Origin: Eubacteriales bacterium
Lineage (GTDB): Bacteria > Bacillota > Clostridia > Tissierellales > Dethiosulfatibacteraceae
Direction: 5' to 3'
Length of the DNA: 38,701 nt
Assembly (NCBI GenBank): GCA_030694905.1
Contig: JAUYTY010000051.1
Location: 1 to 38,701, forward strand
The notes beneath the pieces are model-generated. The model searched no databases. It had not been told where the DNA came from and saw only the letters and a program-made list of their open reading frames with translations. Positions 15,554 to 23,497 of this stretch are shown here, in pieces. Both the position numbers and the translations under genes were made by a program. The stretch's first letter is position 1. Every line of letters starts with the position of its first letter.

Positions 15554-15679
15554 ATGAGCAAAGAGTTGAATATGATAATAGAGAATCGAAATGATAGGAA
15601 TAAATCAAATAGTATTTTTGATAACGAAATTATAAGACAGAATCCTGAATTATGGGGAAAACTGATTTGGAGGATCTGA
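15554..15679 (+). CDS. 41-residue small protein of unknown function
   Basis: ATG 15554 follows AAGGAGGTAAAGAA (15539-15553). The product MSKELNMIIENRN... is Asn-rich and charged, with a hydrophobic-aromatic end (PELWGKLIWRI). It ends at TGA 15677-15679, whose last base is the A of the next ATG, so translation is coupled. The final stretch ELWGKLIW loosely recalls the NWKLL start of the next three proteins, but I would not call it homologous. No function recognised. Confidence 0.6.
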   Translation: MSKELNMIIENRNDRNKSNSIFDNEIIRQNPELWGKLIWRI

Positions 15680-15813
15680 TGGAAAACTGGAAATTATTGG
15701 AAGATGGAAGAAAATTGTTTATGAGACTGGAATACAAAAAAATAGAGAAAATGCCAAAGAGAAATCTTGAATATAGAATAATAGAAAACTTTCACGATTT
15801 TAGGCAGAAATAA
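15679..15813 (+). CDS. Micro-ORF family member A (44 residues)
   Basis: ATG 15679 overlaps the previous stop; TTTGGAGGATC provides the ribosome site. The N-terminus MENWKLLEDGRKLFMRLEYK aligns with MKNWKILKEGRNLYKNIEYK at 15826 and MNNRTWLREGKVVFRKLEHG at 15972. The shared pattern is M-x-N-x-x-x-L-x-(E/D)-G-(R/K)-x-(L/V)-(F/Y)-x-x-(L/I)-E-(Y/H). The rest is basic and ends ENFHDFRQK. Predicted as a short amphipathic helix; no membrane segment, no cysteine. Unknown function. Confidence 0.7.
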   Translation: MENWKLLEDGRKLFMRLEYKKIEKMPKRNLEYRIIENFHDFRQK

Positions 15814-15825
15814 TTGGAGGAAATG

Positions 15826-15951
15826 ATGAAAAACTGGAAAATATTGAAAGAAGGACGAAACCTTTATAAAAATATAGAATACAAAAACAATAGGAATAAG
15901 CAAGCCGTTGATTATCCATTTGGCGTGCTGAGAGATTTACCAAGGTTTTAA
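15826..15951 (+). CDS. Micro-ORF family member B (41 residues)
   Basis: TTGGAGG at 15814-15820 serves two adjacent ATGs (15823, 15826). The second is chosen for spacing and because it aligns with the paralogues (MKNWKILKEGRNLYKNIEYK). The C-terminal half NNRNKQAVDYPFGVLRDLPRF differs from its neighbours. The variable tail on a conserved head suggests either rapid divergence or a specificity-determining end. Unknown function. Confidence 0.7.
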   Translation: MKNWKILKEGRNLYKNIEYKNNRNKQAVDYPFGVLRDLPRF

Positions 15952-15971
15952 GCGACTGATTGGAGGACATT

Positions 15972-16094
15972 ATGAATAATAGAACATGGTTAAGGGAGGG
16001 AAAGGTAGTTTTTAGAAAACTGGAACATGGAAAGCCACCCAGTACCGAAGAAAAATATAATCGGGAAGAAAGCCTATACAAACCATTTGTATAA
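15972..16094 (+). CDS. Micro-ORF family member C (40 residues)
   Basis: ATG 15972 follows TTGGAGGACATT. MNNRTWLREGKVVFRKLEHG is the most divergent of the three heads, and the tail KPPSTEEKYNREESLYKPFV is acidic and polar. Three repeats of ribosome site + head + variable tail in 420 bases indicate tandem duplication of a real gene rather than chance ORFs. Confidence 0.68.
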   Translation: MNNRTWLREGKVVFRKLEHGKPPSTEEKYNREESLYKPFV

Positions 16095-16128
16095 GATTGG
16101 ACTCCCTTAGGCCAATATATTAAGCGAT

Positions 16129-16173
16129 GGGATGACCAGATAATGCAAGTATCTGTAATCCTGTCTTTTTTTT
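16129..16173 (+). terminator. Candidate terminator after the micro-ORF array
   Basis: Inner arms CAGATA (16137-16142) and TATCTG (16150-16155) with outer GGGAT/ATCCT pairing, then GTC and a run of eight T (16166-16173). The internal loop makes it weaker than the tandem hairpins. Confidence 0.45.
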
Positions 16174-16225
16174 GTGGTATTACATGCCAATAAATTGTAC
16201 AATAAAAGAAAAAAAGGAGAGCTAT

Positions 16226-16489
16226 ATGAAGATAAATAAGGTTGCAAGAGCAGGTACCATGGAATCCAGTGATATTTTCATAATGGTGCAGCCTGGCGAC
16301 AATCAGGGGCTGGACATCCGATTGAGCAGCGTTGTCATCGATCAGTATGGCAATCATATCAGAAACGTAATAATGGAGACATTGAAATCGATGAACATAG
16401 AAGACATAGAACTGACGGCAAACGACAGGGGCGCATTGGATTATACCATCAGGTCACGGGTTGAAACTGCAGTCAAGAGAGCGCTTTGA
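16226..16489 (+). CDS. citD: Citrate lyase acyl carrier protein (gamma subunit)
   Basis: 87 residues from ATG 16226 behind AAAAGGAGAGCTAT. The AGTMESSD motif carries Ser14, the site that accepts the phosphoribosyl-dephospho-CoA prosthetic group in CitD. The acetyl or citryl group is carried on this arm between CitF and CitE. First gene of the cit operon here; citE begins 13 bases later. Confidence 0.95.
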   Translation: MKINKVARAGTMESSDIFIMVQPGDNQGLDIRLSSVVIDQYGNHIRNVIMETLKSMNIEDIELTANDRGALDYTIRSRVETAVKRAL

Positions 16490-16502
16490 GGAGGTGGGTA
16501 CG

Positions 16503-17393
16503 ATGAGGATTTTAAGAAGAAGTATGTTGTTCATACCTGGTAATAGTCCGAATATGATACAGAATGCCGGCATATTGGGAGCAGACAGTATCATCCTGGA
16601 CGTGGAGGATGCAGTTAGTATCGATGAGAAGGATTCAGCAAGAAATCTCATCATGCACGCTCTGGAAGAAGTGGATTTCTACGGCTGCGAGGTTGTGGTC
16701 AGGGTCAATGCGCCATCGACAGCCTTTGGAGAGAAGGATCTTCGTGAGATAACCCCCAAAAGACCAGACGCCTTTATGATTCCCATGGCTACAGAGGAAG
16801 AAATCAGGCTAGCCGATGCCATCATATCTGAAATAGAGAAGGAAGAGGGCATTGAAGTGGGATCAATAAAGCTGGTGCCAATCGCCGAAACAGCCTATGC
16901 GGTGGAGAGCATTGCCGACATTATCAGAACATCTAAAAGGATAGAAGCCGTGCTTCTTGGCGCTGAGGATTTGACAGCTGACATGGAGATCTCCAGGACA
17001 AAAGAGGGTGGAGAAATCTATTATGCCAGAAACAAGATAGCCAACATATGCAAGGCATTCAAGATTCAGGCGATTGATACACCATTCGCCGATGTGAGTG
17101 ACAGCAAGGGCCTGATAGAAGACACGCTGAAAGGAAAGAGCCTGGGAATGACCGGAAAGGCAGCCATCAATCCACGCCAGGTTGATACAATCCATCATGT
17201 CTATACACCGTCACAAGAAGAGATACAATATGCCAAAAGCGTCATTGATGCAATGAAGGAAGCCAACAAAGCCGGTAAAGGCGTATTCTCCTTCGAGGGG
17301 AAAATGATAGACGCACCGATCATACTAAGAGCTGAAACAGTCATCAGAAAAGCCATTCTAGCCGGAATGCTGAATGAGGAGGCGATGAAATGA
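16503..17393 (+). CDS. citE: Citrate lyase beta subunit (citryl-ACP lyase)
   Basis: 296 residues from ATG 16503, placed by GAGGAGGTGGGTACG. It cleaves citryl-ACP to oxaloacetate and acetyl-ACP. Family blocks are present: RRSMLFIPGNSPNM, DSIILDVEDAVSIDEKDSAR (Mg-binding acid and the ordered phosphate loop), VVVRVNAP, LGAEDLTADM and GKAAINPRQV. Length and order within citDEF are standard. The stop overlaps the citF start as ATGA. Confidence 0.95.
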   Translation: MRILRRSMLFIPGNSPNMIQNAGILGADSIILDVEDAVSIDEKDSARNLIMHALEEVDFYGCEVVVRVNAPSTAFGEKDLREITPKRPDAFMIPMATEEEIRLADAIISEIEKEEGIEVGSIKLVPIAETAYAVESIADIIRTSKRIEAVLLGAEDLTADMEISRTKEGGEIYYARNKIANICKAFKIQAIDTPFADVSDSKGLIEDTLKGKSLGMTGKAAINPRQVDTIHHVYTPSQEEIQYAKSVIDAMKEANKAGKGVFSFEGKMIDAPIILRAETVIRKAILAGMLNEEAMK

Positions 17394-18937
17394 AAAATAT
17401 ACTCGGTAGAGAAATACCTGACAGCGTGACCCTCCCCAACAGGCAGATCAGACTGTTTTCAGGCGTTCAGGTAAGACATGAAGATGTTGTTAAGAAAAGT
17501 GTGAAGACACGGGTTGCCGATCCAACAGAGGGCAAGGTAATCCATGATATAAAGAAAGCCATTGAAAAGTCTGGTTTGAAGGATGGTATGACAATATCCT
17601 TTCATCACCATCTAAGAAACGGAGATTATGTCATGAATCTGATCATGGCAGAGATAGCCGAAATGGGTATCAAGGATCTAAGCATCGCTGCCAGCTCCAT
17701 ATTCCCCATTCAAGCCCCGTTGGTGAAGCATATGGAATCCGGAACAGTAACAGGTGTCTATGCGGCCTATATGTCCGGACCTGTTGCCAAAGCCATATCA
17801 GAAGGGAAATTGAAAAACCCGGCTGTCATGCACACCCACGGTGGCAGGTCGAGGGCCATAGAATGCGGCGATCTAAAAATCGATGTTGCCTTTATCGGAG
17901 CGCCTACCTGCGACCCTATGGGAAATATCAACGGAACAGAAGGCAAGTCAGCCTGCGGATCATTAGGCTATGCCAACTCCGATGCCCTATATGCAGACAG
18001 AGTTATCGCTGTAACAGACAACCTGGTGGTTTATCCGGCTTGCCCAATTGAGATAACCCAGGAGTACGTCGATTATGTGCTTGTGGTTGACAGCATTGGC
18101 GATCCAAAGGGAATTGTCTCCGGAACGACGCAGATCACCAAAGACCCTGTAGGACTTAAAATCGCAAAAAATACCATCAGAGTCATAGAGGCCTCTGGTC
18201 TGCTCAAAGAAGGCATGTCATTCCAGACAGGAGCTGGCGGGACTTCTCTGGCAGTGGCCTCTTATCTAAAAGACATTATGAAAGAGAAAAGAATTACAGG
18301 CAGCTTCATGTCAGGCGGCATCACCGGCTATCTGGTGGATATGCTTGACGAAGGCTTGTTCAAGTGCATCATGGATGTACAGTGCTTTGATTTGAGTGCA
18401 ATAGATTCACTGAAGAGAAACAAAAATCATCAGATCATGTCAGCCAGCATGTACGGGAATCCCCACAACAAAGGCGCACTGGTAAATGTTCTGGATATCG
18501 TCATACTGGGAGCAACGGAGATCGACCTCAATTTCAATGTCAACGTGACAACAGACTCTAATGGCTATATCATGGGAGGCTCTGGCGGACATAGCGACAC
18601 GGCAGCTGGCGCAAAGCTATCCATAGTGGTTTCCCAACTGTTCAAAGGAAGACTGCCAGCCGTAGTGGATGAAGTGACAACTGTCAGCACGCCTGGCGAG
18701 ACTGTGGATGTTCTTGTGACTGAAAGAGGAATAGCTATCAATCCGTTGAGACAGGATCTAATCGAGAAAATGAAAAAGCATAATGTTCCGGTGATGACTA
18801 TCAAAGAGCTCCAGGACGTTGCAGAGAAAATGATTGGTAAACCGGAAAAGATTCAGAGATCGGACAAAATTGTCTCAGTAGTTGAATACAGGGACGGCAC
18901 CATTATAGATGTGGTGTATCAGGTAAAGGATCAATAG
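17390..18937 (+). CDS. citF: Citrate lyase alpha subunit (citrate:acetyl-ACP transferase)
   Basis: 515 residues, the usual CitF length. It exchanges the acetyl group of acetyl-ACP for citrate. Family features include FHHHLRNGD near the N-terminus, MHTHGGRSRAIECGDLKIDVAFIGAPTCD and the C-terminal GGSGGHSDTAAGAKLSIVV, typical of this CoA-transferase fold. Overlaps citE by four bases, consistent with coupled translation of the three subunits. Confidence 0.95.
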   Translation: MKNILGREIPDSVTLPNRQIRLFSGVQVRHEDVVKKSVKTRVADPTEGKVIHDIKKAIEKSGLKDGMTISFHHHLRNGDYVMNLIMAEIAEMGIKDLSIAASSIFPIQAPLVKHMESGTVTGVYAAYMSGPVAKAISEGKLKNPAVMHTHGGRSRAIECGDLKIDVAFIGAPTCDPMGNINGTEGKSACGSLGYANSDALYADRVIAVTDNLVVYPACPIEITQEYVDYVLVVDSIGDPKGIVSGTTQITKDPVGLKIAKNTIRVIEASGLLKEGMSFQTGAGGTSLAVASYLKDIMKEKRITGSFMSGGITGYLVDMLDEGLFKCIMDVQCFDLSAIDSLKRNKNHQIMSASMYGNPHNKGALVNVLDIVILGATEIDLNFNVNVTTDSNGYIMGGSGGHSDTAAGAKLSIVVSQLFKGRLPAVVDEVTTVSTPGETVDVLVTERGIAINPLRQDLIEKMKKHNVPVMTIKELQDVAEKMIGKPEKIQRSDKIVSVVEYRDGTIIDVVYQVKDQ

Positions 18938-18938
18938 A

Positions 18939-19976
18939 ATGTATGAAATAGTTGTTCACAAAATAGATATTAAGAGTCATATGCGAGAAAAAACCGAGCG
19001 GTTTCTCGCATCATTCGGACTGGCAATGGATGGTGATGTTGAATATACCATCATAGCTAGGATCGGTGATCGGATTATTGGTACCTGCTCATTTGCGGGA
19101 AAAGTCATCAAGTGCTTTGCTGTCGCTAAGGAGTACCAGAATATTGGCATATCGGAGAGACTACTGACTGAAATCACAAACGTCATGTTTGACAGGGGGA
19201 TTCAGGATTCCTTTATTTTCACAAGACCGGAAAACAAGGTCTTATTTGAAGGCTTTGGTTTCAAAGAGATATATGCCACAGACAGTATTGCGTTGCTTGA
19301 GTCAGGATCCAGAGACATTAAGGGCTACATAGCCAGGATGTTTAAGAATTCAGGATTGGATGGAGGCGAAAAAGCGGCATTGGTGGTCAATTGCAATCCC
19401 TTCACCCTGGGACACCGTTACCTGATACAAAAGGCTTCCGAAAACAATATTCAGGTAGTCGTATTTGTTGTAGAGGAGGATCTTTCACTTTTTCCATTTC
19501 CTGTCAGGATGAATCTGATCAAGGAAGGCTTGAAGGATTTAGAGAATGTGACGGTACTGCCAGGTGGCGAGTATATTATCTCATCTGGAACCTTTCCCAC
19601 CTATTTTCTGAGGGAGGATGAGGAGAAGGATAAGGCTTACCAGTCATTGGATGCGGGTATTTTTGGGAAGTACATCGCTCCAGTCTTCAACATCAAGAAA
19701 CGGTATCTTGGAACAGAAACCTATTCCAAAACCACCGATGAGTATAATCAGGCAATGATTGATATACTGCCAAATTATGGTGTTGAAACTGTTTTGGTCG
19801 AAAGGATTGAAGTCGACTCAAAGATTGTAAGCGCCTCAACAGTCAGACAGCTGATCAGAGAAGACCGCTGGTCTGAAATAAGAGTCATGGTACCTGATTC
19901 AACTTACAATTATCTGCTTTCAGATGAAGCTATACCAGTAATTGAAAATATAAAGAAAAGCAATTCGAGACACTAA
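18939..19976 (+). CDS. citC: [Citrate (pro-3S)-lyase] ligase
   Basis: 345 residues. It acetylates the CitD prosthetic arm with ATP and acetate to activate the lyase. Residues 1-125 form an acetyltransferase-like domain (AVAKEYQNIGISERLL). The nucleotidyltransferase domain starts at NPFTLGHR (153-160) and ends with the SASTVRQLI block. It begins one base after the citF stop. Usual operons place citC first; here it follows citF and precedes the sensor kinase. Confidence 0.93.
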   Translation: MYEIVVHKIDIKSHMREKTERFLASFGLAMDGDVEYTIIARIGDRIIGTCSFAGKVIKCFAVAKEYQNIGISERLLTEITNVMFDRGIQDSFIFTRPENKVLFEGFGFKEIYATDSIALLESGSRDIKGYIARMFKNSGLDGGEKAALVVNCNPFTLGHRYLIQKASENNIQVVVFVVEEDLSLFPFPVRMNLIKEGLKDLENVTVLPGGEYIISSGTFPTYFLREDEEKDKAYQSLDAGIFGKYIAPVFNIKKRYLGTETYSKTTDEYNQAMIDILPNYGVETVLVERIEVDSKIVSASTVRQLIREDRWSEIRVMVPDSTYNYLLSDEAIPVIENIKKSNSRH

Positions 19977-19986
19977 AGGGGTAACC

Positions 19987-21603
19987 ATGCAAAAAATCCA
20001 TATCAAGCTCCAAACAAAAATAACAATTCTGGTCATCATCATCGTTTTTCTGTCGATAGCGACAGCAACCCTATATACCAGCAGATGGTACCTGAATAAT
20101 ATCAAGCTGGAAGTGGAGAAGAATGTGTTGAATACAGCTCAGCTTCTTGCCAGAACACCTATCGTCATTGAGAGGCTAAAAAACCCAACAGGTAACAATG
20201 AGCTTCAACCGTTTGTTATGGATGTTCTCAGATCCACTAAGGAGATTGATATCATTGTTGTGGCGGATATGAATGGCATCAGGCATGCGCATCCCGTAGA
20301 AGAGAGGCTGGGATTTCGGGTTGTTGGTGGAGACGACAATGATGTTCTTGAGTTTGGCAAGAGCTACACCTCATATGCCACAGGAACGCTAGGAAGCCAG
20401 GTAAGAGCCTTCACACCAGTCTATGATAGCGATGGCAAACAACTGGGCTATACCCTGGTTGGCGTGTTGACCACAACCATGGACCTGGCGAGAAGACAGA
20501 TCATTCGAACAGTCATGCTGGCCGCATTGTTGGCCCTGGTCCTTGGCAGCACAGGTGCGTTTTTTCTGGCGAGGAGCATCAAAAAGGTCCTCTTCGGTCA
20601 GGAACCAGAGGAGATTGCTAAGATGTATCTGGAAAAAGAGGGTATTCTTGAGACCATACACGAGGGAATTATCGCTATAGATGAAAACAGGAAAATTACG
20701 CTTATCAATAACTCCGCCATTGAAATACTGGGCATCAAGAGCCTGGAGAATATAGGAAAACAGATAGATGATGTTGTCCCCAATTCAAGGTTAAGATTTG
20801 TTCTGGAAACAGGTATCCCGGAGTACGACAAGGAACAAGTGGTTAACGGAGCCGTTATTATCACCAACCGTGTTCCTATCTATGACGGGGATAAGCTAGT
20901 AGGGGCGCTTGCAACATTTAAGGATAAAACCGATGTGATCATTCTTGCCGAGGAGCTCACTGGTGTAAGACAGCTGGTTGACGGTCTCAGAGCTAATACA
21001 CACGAATTCATGAATAAGCTTCATGTCATCCTGGGACTCATAGAGCTCAACGAGCTTCAGGAGGCAAAAAAATACATCGTCAATGTGGATAGCATCCAGA
21101 ATCAGATTATCACTATGATTATTGGCAAAATCAAAGAACCAAAGGTAGCCGGCCTGTTGATCGGAAAGTTGAGCAGAGCCAAGGAGTTAGGAATTGACAT
21201 GGTTGTAGAAAACGATACCTATCTTGACAAAATGAAGGATGAAATCATGAGCAATCGCATGCTGACCATTATAGGCAATCTCATAGAAAATGCCATGGAT
21301 GCCCTAAACAGTAAAAGCAATGACGGTAAAAGCATCCACATCAGAATCAAGGAAGTGGAGAATGAAATCAAAATCAAAGTAAGAGATAATGGTGTGGGTA
21401 TTGATGACAGCGATCTTGATAACATATTCAACAGAGGCTATTCGACCAAGGAAGGAAACAGAGGACTGGGACTGACATTGATCAAAGAAAATCTGGACAC
21501 GATTGGCGGCATGATCAACGTACAATCTGTAAAAGGCATGTTTACCGAATTCAATGCAACCATTCCTAAGGAGGTATTAGATGATAAACTTACTCATAGT
21601 TGA
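19987..21603 (+). CDS. CitA/DcuS-family sensor histidine kinase
   Basis: 538 residues. TM1 at 12-31, a periplasmic/extracellular Cache domain (32-168) containing the CitA-type GIRHAHPVEERLGF ligand loop (R99, H100), TM2 at 173-195, a PAS domain (about 215-315), and a histidine box RANTHEFMNKLHV with H339. The HATPase blocks are NLIENAMDAL, DNGVGI and NRGLGLTLIKENL. The ligand loop and the cit gene context make citrate or another carboxylate the likely signal. Starts 10 bases after citC and overlaps the regulator gene by 23 bases. Confidence 0.92.
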   Translation: MQKIHIKLQTKITILVIIIVFLSIATATLYTSRWYLNNIKLEVEKNVLNTAQLLARTPIVIERLKNPTGNNELQPFVMDVLRSTKEIDIIVVADMNGIRHAHPVEERLGFRVVGGDDNDVLEFGKSYTSYATGTLGSQVRAFTPVYDSDGKQLGYTLVGVLTTTMDLARRQIIRTVMLAALLALVLGSTGAFFLARSIKKVLFGQEPEEIAKMYLEKEGILETIHEGIIAIDENRKITLINNSAIEILGIKSLENIGKQIDDVVPNSRLRFVLETGIPEYDKEQVVNGAVIITNRVPIYDGDKLVGALATFKDKTDVIILAEELTGVRQLVDGLRANTHEFMNKLHVILGLIELNELQEAKKYIVNVDSIQNQIITMIIGKIKEPKVAGLLIGKLSRAKELGIDMVVENDTYLDKMKDEIMSNRMLTIIGNLIENAMDALNSKSNDGKSIHIRIKEVENEIKIKVRDNGVGIDDSDLDNIFNRGYSTKEGNRGLGLTLIKENLDTIGGMINVQSVKGMFTEFNATIPKEVLDDKLTHS

Positions 21604-22255
21604 AGATGATCCCATGGTAGCAGAACTCAATAGAAGATATGTGTCGACAATCGATGGCTATCATGTAATCGGAATAGCCAGGAATGGTGAAGAGGCCATG
21701 TCTAAACTCGAATCCTATGAAATTGACTTGCTGCTGCTTGATATGTATATGCCTAAAACCAATGGGCTGGAATTGCTGAAAGACATCAGAAGCAATAAGA
21801 TGATGGTTGATGTCATCATGGTAACAGCTGCCAAGGAAACAGATAGTATCGATGAATTGTTCAAGCTGGGGGTTGTGGATTATTTAATAAAGCCCTTTGA
21901 ATACGAGCGATTGAAAAATTCGCTTGAAAACTACAAGAGCAGATTCCAGCTTCTCAACACAAAAAAAGAAATCACTCAAGAAGACATTGATAGAATCACT
22001 ATAAGCCCGGGTCAAGAATTTTCCACCTCATTGCAGAAAGGTCTCCACAAAAATACACTTGAAAGAATACGGGTCTATATGCAATCCAGGCAGAATCAGC
22101 AGGTGACATCAAATGAGCTGGCAGATTCCCTACAGGTTTCTGCTGTGACGATAAGGCGCTATCTGGAATACCTTGTCTCAATTGGCGAGGTCAGGCTGGA
22201 AATCGAATACGGATCCATCGGAAGACCAAGCTATCTTTATCGATACAAGGAATAG
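21581..22255 (+). CDS. CitB/DcuR-family response regulator
   Basis: 224 residues. The receiver domain has acidic D9/D10, phosphoacceptor D54 (LLLLDMYMP), T82 and K104 (YLIKPFEY). The C-terminal helix-turn-helix (SNELADSLQVSAVTIRRYLEYL) and the GRPSYLYR end are typical of CitB/DcuR/MalR regulators. It would activate the cit genes in response to the preceding kinase. The ribosome site TAAGGAGG lies within the kinase gene. Confidence 0.93.
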   Translation: MINLLIVEDDPMVAELNRRYVSTIDGYHVIGIARNGEEAMSKLESYEIDLLLLDMYMPKTNGLELLKDIRSNKMMVDVIMVTAAKETDSIDELFKLGVVDYLIKPFEYERLKNSLENYKSRFQLLNTKKEITQEDIDRITISPGQEFSTSLQKGLHKNTLERIRVYMQSRQNQQVTSNELADSLQVSAVTIRRYLEYLVSIGEVRLEIEYGSIGRPSYLYRYKE

Positions 22256-22292
22256 CATGATCTTTTCGATACTTTGTCAATATATAGTTATG

Positions 22293-22790
22293 TTATTTCT
22301 TCTTATCGAATCTTATTTGGCATATATCGAATCCTTTTGCAATTGTATCCCCTAATCTAAACTCGAAAGCTTCAAAGATATCACCATACGCTCTATCACC
22401 TTCCATAGTGATATCACATAAGTGATCCATTTCTTCTATGCTATACCCCATTTCTTTCCATTTTTTAACATATGGACAGTAGTGAAAATCAATATACAAT
22501 TTGTCTTCACTCACTTCTATTCTTTCCATTTCGTAAATATCATTGTTGTGATCTGTTCCGAAATATTCTGCATACTCTAACATATCCGTCGGATCTTTCA
22601 TCATTGCCTTTAATTTTAATGCCGCATCCTTACCATAAGCATATATCGCTTTTCTAGCGAAATCATCAGATATCCCTGCTTTTCTCGCTTCCTTGATCAT
22701 ATATGCTATTGTGGATGCTCTCTTCTCGGATATGTCCCTTCCTGCCTTTGATATAGCGTCTTCTTTCTTAAATACATTGTGTTCTTTCAT
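22293..22790 (-). CDS. L-2-amino-thiazoline-4-carboxylate hydrolase-like protein (paralogue 2)
   Basis: 165 residues, last gene on the minus strand of the dha/liv cluster. It shares with the protein at 30010 the pattern IDFxYCPxVxKWKxxG, LCxIxMxGDR, FEFxLGxTIAxGxxxCxI and a KKK end. These blocks, with three conserved Cys, are those of proteins annotated as L-2-amino-thiazoline-4-carboxylic acid hydrolases; the annotation goes back to a Pseudomonas cysteine-forming enzyme, and most anaerobe members are untested. The 117-base gap from the regulator gene contains TATATAAT, so it may have its own promoter. Activity on a thiazoline is not implied by the neighbours. Confidence 0.7.
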   Translation of the reverse strand: MKEHNVFKKEDAISKAGRDISEKRASTIAYMIKEARKAGISDDFARKAIYAYGKDAALKLKAMMKDPTDMLEYAEYFGTDHNNDIYEMERIEVSEDKLYIDFHYCPYVKKWKEMGYSIEEMDHLCDITMEGDRAYGDIFEAFEFRLGDTIAKGFDICQIRFDKKK

Positions 22791-22907
22791 TTAATTACCT
22801 CCAAGTATTAATCATTAAACAAAAAAATAGGGCTGAGTTTGGAACCATGAAGCATATTATATAGAGCTTTTAAGATATTCATTCAGAATTCTTTTTATCC
22901 TCGCTAA

Positions 22908-23468
22908 TTAGACTTTGTAAACAATTATCATGATTAGACTAAGTAGCTTATCTGATTTGTTAGCATAAGTGTGAGGTTTTATTGTGCAAAAATGGGCAAG
23001 TTCACCTTGTTTAACTTGTATTGTCTCATTTCCTTGAACAGATAATGTCAATTCGCCACTTACTGGAATCAAATATTCCCATATATTTTCGCTCATTTGA
23101 GATTCTGAGGCATGCTTACGCCCTGGTTCTATTTCTAATCTAAAGATTTCAAACTTATTTTCTGATAAGTATTCTAACAATACATGAATATTGATCCCAG
23201 GAGAAATTTGAATAGTCTTTATACCTTCTCTTATTGCGACCAGATTCTCATCAATAGAAGCAGTTAATAATTCTGAAAGGGATATGTTTAAACCTGTATG
23301 AATTTTTGTAAGTAGCGCTATAGTTGGGGTTTTAATTTTTCTTTCAATTGCACTTAACATACTTCTGCTAACATGTGTAACATGAGATAACTCATTCAGT
23401 GTCATATTTCTTTCTAGTCTGATTTCTCTTAATCTTTCCCCAATCACATCATTGATATCAGCCATCAT
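22908..23468 (-). CDS. XRE/cupin transcriptional regulator
   Basis: About 186 residues from ATG 23468, chosen because TAGGAGAAGTG precedes it; an upstream ATG at 23489 has no ribosome site. An N-terminal helix-turn-helix of the Cro/XRE type (IGERLREIRLERNMTLNELSHVTHVSRSMLSAIERK) is followed by a C-terminal cupin barrel (LEIEPGRKHAS...WEYLIPVSGELTLSVQGN...GELAHF...PHTYANKS). Such proteins sense a small ligand in the cupin. It follows the FGGY kinase by 29 bases and is the obvious candidate to bind the double palindrome at 32468-32493. Confidence 0.85.
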   Translation of the reverse strand: MMADINDVIGERLREIRLERNMTLNELSHVTHVSRSMLSAIERKIKTPTIALLTKIHTGLNISLSELLTASIDENLVAIREGIKTIQISPGINIHVLLEYLSENKFEIFRLEIEPGRKHASESQMSENIWEYLIPVSGELTLSVQGNETIQVKQGELAHFCTIKPHTYANKSDKLLSLIMIIVYKV

Positions 23469-23497
23469 CACTTCTCCTAATTCATTCAAATTCTTAC

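Noticed and set aside
16095-16225. Riboswitch before citD
   Set aside because: I could not match any known aptamer consensus; a terminator-like hairpin is the simpler reading.
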